Of a stretch of DNA of 64,000 nt, positions 8,237 through 14,857 are shown one piece after another. The DNA is taken from the NCBI GenBank assembly GCA_017437785.1, contig JAFRXH010000088.1, positions 1-64,000 of the forward strand, in the 5' to 3' direction. Below the pieces are notes generated by a model. That model saw only the letters and a list, made by a program, of their open reading frames with translations, was not told where the DNA came from and did not search any database. A program made the translations under genes and the position numbers. Position 1 is the first letter of the stretch. Each line of letters begins with the position of its first letter. Origin of the DNA: Lachnospiraceae bacterium. GTDB lineage: Bacteria; Bacillota; Clostridia; Lachnospirales; Lachnospiraceae.

Positions 8237-9436
8237 ATGGCAGAGGTGGCAGTACTGGGCTACGGCACGGTAGGCAGCGGTGTGGTGGAAGTGATAGAAA
8301 ACAACCGCGATGTCATATCAAAGCGTTGTGAAGGCCTGCATGTAAAGTACATACTGGATCTCAGGGATTTCCCCGGGGATCCTTATGAAGACAGGGTAGT
8401 TCATGATTTCGACAGCATAATCAACGATCCCGAAGTAAAGATCGTATGCGAGACCATGGGAGGAGCCACTTTTGCATATAATTATACAAAAGCCTGCCTG
8501 GAAGCGGGGAAGAGTGTCTGCACATCCAATAAAGAGCTGGTCGAAAAGTATGGTGCGGAGCTTTCACGCATAGCTGCCGGGCATTCCTGCAGTTATCTTT
8601 TTGAGGCTTCCGTAGGAGGCGGCATACCTCTTATCAGGACCATAAACGAAGCTCTTACAGCGGAAAAGATAGAACGTATCTACGGTATCCTTAACGGGAC
8701 CACTAATTATATACTTTACCGCATGGAGACTGCCGGCCTGGACTTTAAGGCTGCACTGTGCGAAGCGCAGGAATTCGGATATGCCGAAAAGGATCCTACG
8801 GCCGATATAGAGGGACACGATCCCTGTCGTAAGATTGCGATACTGGCATCGCTTGTTACGGGAAAGAAAGTCGATTATACCAAGATCCTTATGGAAGGCA
8901 TAAAGGACCTGAGCATAAAGGACATTGAATATGCCAAAGCTGCCGGCATGTGCATCAAGCTTATAGCGATGAGTGAATTTAAGAACGGCGGATGCTACTG
9001 CATGGTAAGCCCTAGGCTTATAGCTGCATCAAATCCCTTATCGATAGTCAAGGATGTATTCAACGCTGTGCTGATACATTCCGATATGCTGGATGATTCT
9101 ATGTATTACGGAAGGGGCGCAGGAAAGCTTGCTACCGCATCGGCTGTTGTGGGCGATGCTGTGGAATGCGCTAACAATATCGGAAAGACTGTTTTCTGTG
9201 GCTGGTCTGAAGAGGAAGCACAGCTGGCGGATATCGATGATCTGGAGCAGAGCTATTTCGTAAGGGTTAAGGATGAAGCTGCCGGAGCTTTTAAGGCTGC
9301 GGTAAAAACAAAGGATTGCGTACTGGAGGGCATTGCAGAAGGGGAGAAGGGTTACTTCACCGAGTCGATGACCGAAGGCGGATTTAAGAAGGCGATCGCA
9401 GACTTAGACGGCGTGATCGGATATATAAGGATGTAA
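8237..9436 (+). CDS. hom: Homoserine dehydrogenase
   Basis: A 399-aa NAD(P)-dependent enzyme converting L-aspartate semialdehyde to homoserine, the branch point to threonine and methionine. It shows the Rossmann motif VLGYGTVGSGVVEVI (about 5-19), the substrate region SVGGGIPLIRTINEAL (about 135-150), and NGTTNYIL followed by GYAEKDPTADIEGHDPCRK, a signature of the family. The C-terminal regulatory segment is short compared with 430-aa homologues, so threonine feedback may be weak or different. It is followed 16 nt later by lysC. Confidence 0.95.
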   Translation: MAEVAVLGYGTVGSGVVEVIENNRDVISKRCEGLHVKYILDLRDFPGDPYEDRVVHDFDSIINDPEVKIVCETMGGATFAYNYTKACLEAGKSVCTSNKELVEKYGAELSRIAAGHSCSYLFEASVGGGIPLIRTINEALTAEKIERIYGILNGTTNYILYRMETAGLDFKAALCEAQEFGYAEKDPTADIEGHDPCRKIAILASLVTGKKVDYTKILMEGIKDLSIKDIEYAKAAGMCIKLIAMSEFKNGGCYCMVSPRLIAASNPLSIVKDVFNAVLIHSDMLDDSMYYGRGAGKLATASAVVGDAVECANNIGKTVFCGWSEEEAQLADIDDLEQSYFVRVKDEAAGAFKAAVKTKDCVLEGIAEGEKGYFTESMTEGGFKKAIADLDGVIGYIRM

Positions 9437-9452
9437 AAAAGGGGAGGAGATT

Positions 9453-10661
9453 ATGCTTATCGTAAAGAAATTCGGCGGTACTTCCGTAGCCAATAAGGAG
9501 AGGATCCTTAATGTGTGCAGACGCTGTGCCGACGAATACAAAAAAGGAAATGATGTGGTAGTGGTGCTTTCGGCCATGGGAAAGATGACCGATGAGCTGA
9601 TCGAGATGGCGAAGAATATCAATCCCGAGCCTTCGAGAAGAGAGATGGATATGCTGCTGACCACCGGAGAACAGACTTCGGTATCACTGGCGGCCATGGC
9701 ATTTGCGACACTGGGGATCCCTGCGATATCGCTGAATGCTTTCCAGGTGGCTATGCATACAACATCCACCTATAGCAATGCGCGTCTTAAGCGCATCGAT
9801 ACCGAGCGTATCCGCCATGAGCTGGACCAGAAGAAGATAGTGCTGGTAACCGGCTTCCAGGGGGTCAATAAGTACGGTGATTACACCACGCTGGGCCGCG
9901 GCGGCTCGGATACTACGGCAGTGGCTCTGGCAGCTGCACTCAAGGCTGACGCCTGCGAGATATATACCGATGTGGATGGCGTATATACAGCAGATCCCAG
10001 GGTGGTCAAAAAGGCACGTAAGCTTAATGAGATAACTTATGATGAGATGCTGGATCTGGCGACTCTTGGTGCAGGCGTTCTGCACAACCGTTCGGTAGAA
10101 CTGGCAAAGAAATACGGCGTTGCGCTGGTAGTCAGATCAAGCCTTACAAATGAAGAAGGCACAGTGGTGAAGGAGGAAGTAAAAGTGGAAAGAATGTTGG
10201 TAAGCGGTGTAGCATCCGATAAGAATTGCGCTAAGATATCAGTTGTAGGCCTGAGCGATAAGCCCGGTTCTGCATTCAGACTCTTTGATGCTCTGGCACA
10301 GGAAAAGATCAATGTTGATATGATCCTTCAGTCCGTAGGACGTGACGGTACCCAGGATATCGCATTTACCGTAACAGGCGATTATGCTGATGATGCGATA
10401 AAGGTGATCGAGTCTAACAAGGCAAGACTTAAATACGAGAAGCTTGAGTGTGAAAAGGGCGTTGCAAAGGTATCGGTAGTAGGTGCCGGAATGATGAGCA
10501 ACCCCGGAGTTGCAGCTAAGATGTTCGAATGCCTCTACAATTCAAACATCAACATCAAGATGATCTCTACTTCCGAGATCCGCGTTACCGTGCTGATCGA
10601 TGAGAAGGAAGTTGAGAAGGCTGTTAACGCAGCTCACGACATCTTCGGATTGGAAGAGTAA
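9453..10661 (+). CDS. lysC: Aspartate kinase
   Basis: A 402-aa monofunctional aspartokinase, the first step from aspartate to lysine, threonine and methionine. It begins with the KFGGTSV nucleotide-binding motif (about 5-11), has TTGEQTS and GRGGSDTTA (substrate/ATP site), and ends in two ACT domains (about 250-400) that usually bind lysine or threonine. It starts after GGGGAGGAG and is co-transcribed with hom. Confidence 0.95.
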   Translation: MLIVKKFGGTSVANKERILNVCRRCADEYKKGNDVVVVLSAMGKMTDELIEMAKNINPEPSRREMDMLLTTGEQTSVSLAAMAFATLGIPAISLNAFQVAMHTTSTYSNARLKRIDTERIRHELDQKKIVLVTGFQGVNKYGDYTTLGRGGSDTTAVALAAALKADACEIYTDVDGVYTADPRVVKKARKLNEITYDEMLDLATLGAGVLHNRSVELAKKYGVALVVRSSLTNEEGTVVKEEVKVERMLVSGVASDKNCAKISVVGLSDKPGSAFRLFDALAQEKINVDMILQSVGRDGTQDIAFTVTGDYADDAIKVIESNKARLKYEKLECEKGVAKVSVVGAGMMSNPGVAAKMFECLYNSNINIKMISTSEIRVTVLIDEKEVEKAVNAAHDIFGLEE

Positions 10662-10693
10662 GTAGAGCAGAGCCATAAACCAAAGGAAATCTT

Positions 10694-10725
10694 AGCGGGA
10701 AAGCCTGTCTTTCCCGCTATTTTTA
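10694..10725 (+). terminator. Terminator of hom-lysC
   Basis: AGCGGGAAAG (10694-10703) pairs with CTTTCCCGCT (10709-10718) over a 5-nt loop and is followed by a T-rich run. Confidence 0.88.
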
Positions 10726-10774
10726 TGCATTTTGAAATTGTATAAAAAAATATCAAAAAAATTTCAAAATAGTA

Positions 10775-10802
10775 TTGACAATTTAAAAATATGTGGTAAG
10801 AT
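10775..10802 (+). promoter_or_regulatory. Strong promoter driving a non-coding region
   Basis: A consensus TTGACA (10775-10780), 16-nt spacer and extended minus-10 TGG-TAAGAT (10797-10802). It sits right after the lysC terminator, and no open reading frame with a ribosome-binding site follows for nearly 600 nt. Confidence 0.75.
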
Positions 10803-10808
10803 ATACAC

Positions 10809-11290
10809 ATAACAACAAGAAAACAACTTGTTGATAACATAGAAAAGGGACTGAAGGAGCCCTTAGAAAAATCAGAAAACGAAAGGGCAGATGTCCCGCC
10901 AGTTCAGAAAGAGAGGTATGGTCCACCCGAAAAGTAAGTAATGTATCTTAGATCTGCGAAGACGCAGGATGAGTTTTCCAAAGTAACAAGTTGATCATAT
11001 CATCCGCACGAAGCAGGCAGGGTACAGGAACCGGATCAAGCGACTTATTTAAGGTTCATCAAAATGTAAAAGCAACGAGGAAAATATTACAACCGTTGCG
11101 GCATGAGTGCAAAGATGGAGGATGATAGGTAGCGTAGATCAGGGAGCAGGTCAACAGAATAAGGAACGTCCGCCGTAAAACCGGGGAACGGACAAAGGCT
11201 TCAGAATTCATCAAGGAGGTAAGGTCCATTGGACAATGAGTCAGTATGAGGGCCCTTGCAGAGAGAAACAAAGATCTGCAAGGGCCTTCA
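10809..11290 (+). ncRNA. Candidate large structured non-coding RNA
   Basis: About 480 nt without a credible ORF, between a strong promoter and a 14-bp hairpin. Helices that can be read by eye: 10813-10819 with 10827-10833 (CAACAAG/CTTGTTG); 10932-10939 with 11043-11050, enclosing 10954-10958/10963-10967 (CTGCG/CGCAG) and 10991-10996/11034-11039 (TTGATC/GATCAA); 11072-11077 with 11094-11099 (GCAACG/CGTTGC); 11168-11172 with 11189-11193 (GTCCG/CGGAC); and 11249-11262 with 11275-11288. Loops are purine-rich, as in ornate bacterial RNAs. It lacks RNase P, tmRNA, SRP and 6S hallmarks that I can recognise. Size and clade would fit a ROOL-like large RNA, but I cannot confirm the class. Confidence 0.6.
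11249..11288 (+). terminator. 3' hairpin of the candidate ncRNA
   Basis: A 14-bp stem (AGGGCCCTTGCAGA with TCTGCAAGGGCCTT, one G-T pair) and a 12-nt A-rich loop. It is not followed by a long T-tract, so it may be a structural 3' end rather than an efficient terminator. Confidence 0.6.
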
Positions 11291-11335
11291 TCATGTGGGT
11301 TGGCCGTCCGTACTCACAACAATTTGTATTCAAGC

Positions 11336-11364
11336 TTGCAAATATGACATTATCGTGTTATTAT
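11336..11364 (+). promoter_or_regulatory. Promoter of the GH3-like gene
   Basis: TTGCAA (11336-11341), 17-nt spacer, TATTAT (11359-11364), followed by the decamer GTTTACATAA at 11371-11380. The same decamer recurs upstream of nrdD and of the gene at 39844. Confidence 0.65.
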
Positions 11365-11393
11365 ACAGCTGTTTACATAACGTGGAGGTAAGT

Positions 11394-12746
11394 ATGGACA
11401 GAAATGATTCCGATAGAAGGGCTTACAGGCATAAGCGCAGGATAAGAAACCAGATAGTATGCTGGCTTGTACTGGTCATTATGATAATAATACTGGGAGT
11501 GGCGGCATATATCGCTACAGATCTTCTGGGAAAGGCTCTTGAGAAGAAAGGAACCCAGCAGCCGCCTGTTGCAGCTGCGGCATCGGAGAATACTGCGTCG
11601 GAGGACGAAGCGCAGGATACCGAAAGCACAGTGATAACTGCGCCCGAACCTATAGATGAGATAGTGGAAGAGACCGAACCTGTGGTGGACGCGGAAAGCG
11701 AAGAAGACCCGGAGGTCGCGGCACTTTTAGATGGGATGAGTCTTGAGCAGAAGATCGACGGACTGCTCCTGGTCAGCCCTGAGGCTATTACCGGGGTGGC
11801 TGTGGCTACCATGGCAGGCGACGGTACCAAGGAGGCTCTTACACAGTTTGCAGTGGGCGGTATTGTTTATACTGCAAAGAACGTAGTGAGCGGGGATCAG
11901 TTTAAAGAGCTGGTAGCGACGACCAAAGATATGTATCATGAGGTCTATAACCGCGATCTGCTGGTGCTGATAGACGAAGAAGGCAAGTATTCCGCAATAG
12001 CCGGTAAGGCTGAGGAAGCGGATCCCCAGCCCAGTGCTAAGGAACTTGCAGAGACCGGTAACAGGGATAATGTTACGGAGAGCTACGAGACTATTGCAGC
12101 TTATCTTAAGACCTATGGTGTAGATGTTGATCTGGCGCCGCAGGCGGCAGTGCTTACTGCAGAGAATTCTTATCTTGGAGAAAGGATCTTCTCCGACGAT
12201 GCTGATATTGCGGCATCCATGACTGCTGCAGCTGTTGAGGGGCTTAAAAACGGCGGCGTGATGAGCTGTCTGGCAGCATTCCCCGGGGAGGGCGGTGTAT
12301 CCGCAGATCCGGATAATGCGTCCATAACCACCGACAAGAGTGCGGAAGAACTGGAAGAGTGTGAGTATAAGCCTTTTATATCAGGCATCGAAGCCGGTGC
12401 GGATATGATCATGGTGAGCAATATAGTTGCAGCCAATGCCGGATCGGGGGATGCCTCCTGTTCGCTTTCCGAAGAGATAGTGACAAATGTGCTCAGAAAT
12501 GAACTGGGATTTGAAGGCGTGGTCGTAAGTGCGCCTCTTGACCAGGTGGCCTGCACTTCTTCGGCTACGCCCGGTGCGGCTGCACTCAAGGCTTTTATAG
12601 CCGGGGCTGACCTTATATATGTACGCAGTACGGTAGCGTTTAACGAAGCGCGTGAAGCTCTCCGTGGGGCGGTTGAGGACGGAACGATCTCTGAAGAACT
12701 TGTCGATACGGCGCTTAAACGCGTTTACACAATGAAATTAAAATAA
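11394..12746 (+). CDS. Membrane-anchored GH3/NagZ-like protein lacking catalytic motifs
   Basis: A 450-aa protein with a basic cytoplasmic N-terminus, one membrane helix (about 20-43), an acidic Pro/Glu linker and a glycoside hydrolase family 3 N-terminal barrel (about 115-450). The start at ATG 11394 has a GGAGGT site; an in-frame upstream extension has none. The NagZ sites are degenerate. KHFPGHGD is replaced by AAFPGEGG, the nucleophile region SDDL reads SAPL, and the substrate-binding DQEGGRV reads DEEGKYS. It is therefore probably a binding or regulatory pseudoenzyme at the outer face of the membrane rather than a beta-N-acetylglucosaminidase. Confidence 0.75.
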   Translation: MDRNDSDRRAYRHKRRIRNQIVCWLVLVIMIIILGVAAYIATDLLGKALEKKGTQQPPVAAAASENTASEDEAQDTESTVITAPEPIDEIVEETEPVVDAESEEDPEVAALLDGMSLEQKIDGLLLVSPEAITGVAVATMAGDGTKEALTQFAVGGIVYTAKNVVSGDQFKELVATTKDMYHEVYNRDLLVLIDEEGKYSAIAGKAEEADPQPSAKELAETGNRDNVTESYETIAAYLKTYGVDVDLAPQAAVLTAENSYLGERIFSDDADIAASMTAAAVEGLKNGGVMSCLAAFPGEGGVSADPDNASITTDKSAEELEECEYKPFISGIEAGADMIMVSNIVAANAGSGDASCSLSEEIVTNVLRNELGFEGVVVSAPLDQVACTSSATPGAAALKAFIAGADLIYVRSTVAFNEAREALRGAVEDGTISEELVDTALKRVYTMKLK

Positions 12747-12759
12747 TTAAAAAAAGTGC

Positions 12760-12788
12760 TTGACAAAACCTGACGGATGAAGTAGAAT
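12760..12788 (+). promoter_or_regulatory. tRNA-Gly promoter
   Basis: TTGACA (12760-12765), 17-nt spacer, TAGAAT (12783-12788), 23 nt before the mature tRNA 5' end. Confidence 0.8.
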
Positions 12789-12811
12789 ACTCATTGTCCG
12801 TTAGGACAGAT

Positions 12812-12884
12812 GCGATAGTGGTGCAGTTGGTAGCACACGACCTTGCCAAGGTTGAGCTCGCGGGTTCGAGTCCCGTCTATCGCT
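12812..12884 (+). tRNA. tRNA-Gly (GCC)
   Basis: A 73-nt cloverleaf with acceptor stem GCGATAG/CTATCGC, anticodon loop CTTGCCA with GCC, and T-loop GGTTCGAGTCC. CCA is not encoded. A terminator hairpin follows at once. Confidence 0.97.
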
Positions 12885-12888
12885 CTTG

Positions 12889-12916
12889 AAAAATGCTGAG
12901 CGTTCAGCATTTTTTT
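12889..12916 (+). terminator. Terminator after tRNA-Gly
   Basis: AAAAATGCTGA (12889-12899) pairs with TCAGCATTTTT (12904-12914), ending in a T-run. Confidence 0.88.
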
Positions 12917-12991
12917 ATGCCGACATACAGAGAAGGTCATCGTTCTTTTGGGGGTTGGGGGTTAACTAATCAAAAAAGGATGATAAGAAGG

Positions 12992-13234
12992 ATGATCAAA
13001 CAGACTATCAATGTCGAAAAGGAATTCGGGACTGATATCATTCCCTATCTTGTGCAGTCAGCCTGTCATTATGACTGTTCGTTGCACATCGAATCAGAGG
13101 AAAAGAACATCAACATGAAGAGCATCATGGGGATGACTATCCTGCGGTTTGTAAGAGGGACCAGCTTTGACCTGATAGCTGAAGGCGACGATGAACAGAA
13201 AGCTGTAAAAGAGATCGCAGCGTGTTTTCAGTAA
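12992..13234 (+). CDS. HPr-like protein without the phosphoacceptor histidine
   Basis: An 80-aa protein (84 aa if ATG 12980 is used) with the HPr fold signature in its second half: KSIMGMTILRF, then GTSFDLIAEGDDEQKAVKEI. In true HPr the active-site His lies in a GLHARPA motif near residue 15; here that place reads DIIPYLVQSACHY and the family's active-site motif is absent. It cannot carry out the usual PTS phosphorelay and may bind partners as Crh-type regulators do. A longer frame from 12893 overlaps the tRNA terminator and is unlikely. A terminator follows directly. Confidence 0.75.
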   Translation: MIKQTINVEKEFGTDIIPYLVQSACHYDCSLHIESEEKNINMKSIMGMTILRFVRGTSFDLIAEGDDEQKAVKEIAACFQ

Positions 13235-13250
13235 AAAAATGAGTTTTTGA

Positions 13251-13283
13251 AAAAAGCCACAAAATGTGGCTTTTTCTTTTTTT
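13251..13283 (+). terminator. Terminator after the HPr-like gene
   Basis: AAAAAGCCAC (13251-13260) pairs with GTGGCTTTTT (13266-13275), followed by more Ts. Confidence 0.9.
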
Positions 13284-13302
13284 ATTTTGCTATATCTGGC
13301 GC

Positions 13303-13331
13303 TTGACATAAATGGTTAAAAAAAGTATTAT
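13303..13331 (+). promoter_or_regulatory. Promoter of the SH3/3D protein gene
   Basis: TTGACA (13303-13308), 17-nt spacer, TATTAT (13326-13331). A second possible promoter (TTACAA, 16 nt, TACAAT) lies further downstream inside a stretch where GTTACGAAA/GTTACAAA occurs three times, which could be an operator. Confidence 0.7.
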
Positions 13332-13398
13332 TTTGTTACGAAAAAGTTACAAATATGTTACGAAATGATACAATAGTGTTAAGCTATCAGGGAGCAAA

Positions 13399-14688
13399 AT
13401 GAAAAAGAGGCTTTTAGTCCTGGCTTCGCTGCTTATGCTCACAGGTGCAGGAGCAGCTGCCACGAAATGCCAGGCAGTAGGTGATGAGCAATTCTATACG
13501 GTAACGGAAAGATCTAATCTTCGTAAGTCCCCTTCAGTAGAGGGACTCTGGATAATGACTATCCCCGAAGGTGCACAGGTACGTATGATAGGCGGAGAGA
13601 AGGACGGATATACCCTGGTCGAGTATGAAGGGACCAAGGGCTATGTTTCGGCCGGGCAGATCTATGTGCCCGGAGAGGAAGCTGCTAAAGAAGTTACCGA
13701 AAAAGTAAAGACAGGTGTCATCACTGCGGACGATGCCATGAACATGGCAAAGGAAGCTGTTGCCCGTAGGGAAGAACAGGCAAAGGCTATTGCTCTTGAG
13801 ATGGCTGCCGGAAAGCAGGCTGTTAAGATCAGGGTTGCTACCGGTGTTAATTTCCGTGAGAAAGCTACTGCTGCAAGTTCAAGACTTGCTCTGCTCACTA
13901 ACGGAGATGTTGTTGAATATCTGGACGGAGGGGAGAACGGCTTCCTCCATGTAAAATACGGTGATACCGAAGGATATGTTCTGGCTACATGCCTGGAATA
14001 TGCAGATGTTAATCCTTCGGGACGTAATATAAGCAATAAGAATTCCGTTATGCAGATGCAGCAGGTATCACTGATAGGCGGCGAGGGAATGCAGGGCGGC
14101 CAGACTGTTACGGCTACGGCTACAACGGCTATGGCTACGGAAAAGAAAGTGAAGACCAAAGCGCCTGAAGAGAAGCAGATAAGCTATCAGATAGGCGTTA
14201 AGACTTCCATGAGAGGCATGCCCGGTGAATCCGAAGGCTTACTGGCATCACTGCCTGCAGGAACCAGCGTAATGCTCCTTGGTGAGAAGGACGGATACGC
14301 TATGGTCCAGTACGATGGTATGGTAGGTTATGTACTGGGCGACAATCTGAAGAACTCTGTAGAGTATGCACGCTTAAACGGTGAAGCTACACTCTTTACG
14401 ATAACGAGCTACTGCTCATGCCGCATATGCTGTGGCGCTTATTCCCCGGAGGTTACCGGCCGCCCCGCACATACGGCTACCGGAACCGAACCCAAAGAGG
14501 GACGTACCATAGCTGTGGATCCCAAGGTAATACCTTATGGCAGCCATGTAACAATAGAGGGTATGGGTACTTATATCGCTGAAGACTGCGGAGGCGGTAT
14601 CAACGGTAACCATATTGACATGTACTTCGAAAACCATGAGGATGCGGTAAAATTCGGCAGGCGTCAGCTTTACGTAACCATAGAGTAA
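13399..14688 (+). CDS. Secreted SH3b and 3D-domain cell-wall protein
   Basis: A 429-aa exported protein with a signal peptide (about 1-30). Three SH3b modules lie at about 35-95, 145-200 and 265-320, each with an R-S/E-P/K...G.V...G..GY.LV pattern. The C-terminal 3D domain (about 335-429) contains YCSCRICCG, GRTIAVDPKVIPYGS and ED...NHIDMYF, with the Asp residues that name the family (YabE, YocH and Rpf2-type muralytic enzymes). It likely binds and cuts peptidoglycan during growth. It is probably monocistronic, given its own promoter and the promoter of the next gene. Confidence 0.88.
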   Translation: MKKRLLVLASLLMLTGAGAAATKCQAVGDEQFYTVTERSNLRKSPSVEGLWIMTIPEGAQVRMIGGEKDGYTLVEYEGTKGYVSAGQIYVPGEEAAKEVTEKVKTGVITADDAMNMAKEAVARREEQAKAIALEMAAGKQAVKIRVATGVNFREKATAASSRLALLTNGDVVEYLDGGENGFLHVKYGDTEGYVLATCLEYADVNPSGRNISNKNSVMQMQQVSLIGGEGMQGGQTVTATATTAMATEKKVKTKAPEEKQISYQIGVKTSMRGMPGESEGLLASLPAGTSVMLLGEKDGYAMVQYDGMVGYVLGDNLKNSVEYARLNGEATLFTITSYCSCRICCGAYSPEVTGRPAHTATGTEPKEGRTIAVDPKVIPYGSHVTIEGMGTYIAEDCGGGINGNHIDMYFENHEDAVKFGRRQLYVTIE

Positions 14689-14747
14689 ACTGTCTGTTTA
14701 TAAGATCAAGGATCAAGCCTTAACTATAAGAAATTCAGTCATATTTC

Positions 14748-14776
14748 TTGAATATTTTTTACCAATATAATATAAT
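14748..14776 (+). promoter_or_regulatory. Promoter of the zinc-ribbon/Sel1 gene
   Basis: TTGAAT (14748-14753), 17-nt spacer, perfect TATAAT (14771-14776). Confidence 0.75.
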
Positions 14777-14857
14777 GGTTTGGCAGGTTACTGCGCATAA
14801 TGACCACGGGGGTGGGGCAGATCTGTTTTTTGCGTGTCTGCCGGAAATGAGGTTAAC

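Noticed and set aside
10809..11290. RNase P RNA, tmRNA or 6S RNA
   Set aside because: No RNase P core, no tRNA-like ends with a tag ORF as in tmRNA, and the length and pairing do not fit the single long bulged hairpin of 6S RNA.
11256..11393. N-terminal extension of the GH3-like protein from ATG 11256
   Set aside because: It starts inside the ncRNA hairpin, crosses the gene's own promoter and lacks a ribosome site; ATG 11394 has GGAGGT.
13662..14159. Minus-strand 165-residue frame inside the SH3/3D gene
   Set aside because: No start context and no motif; the sense frame has a signal peptide, SH3b and 3D domains.
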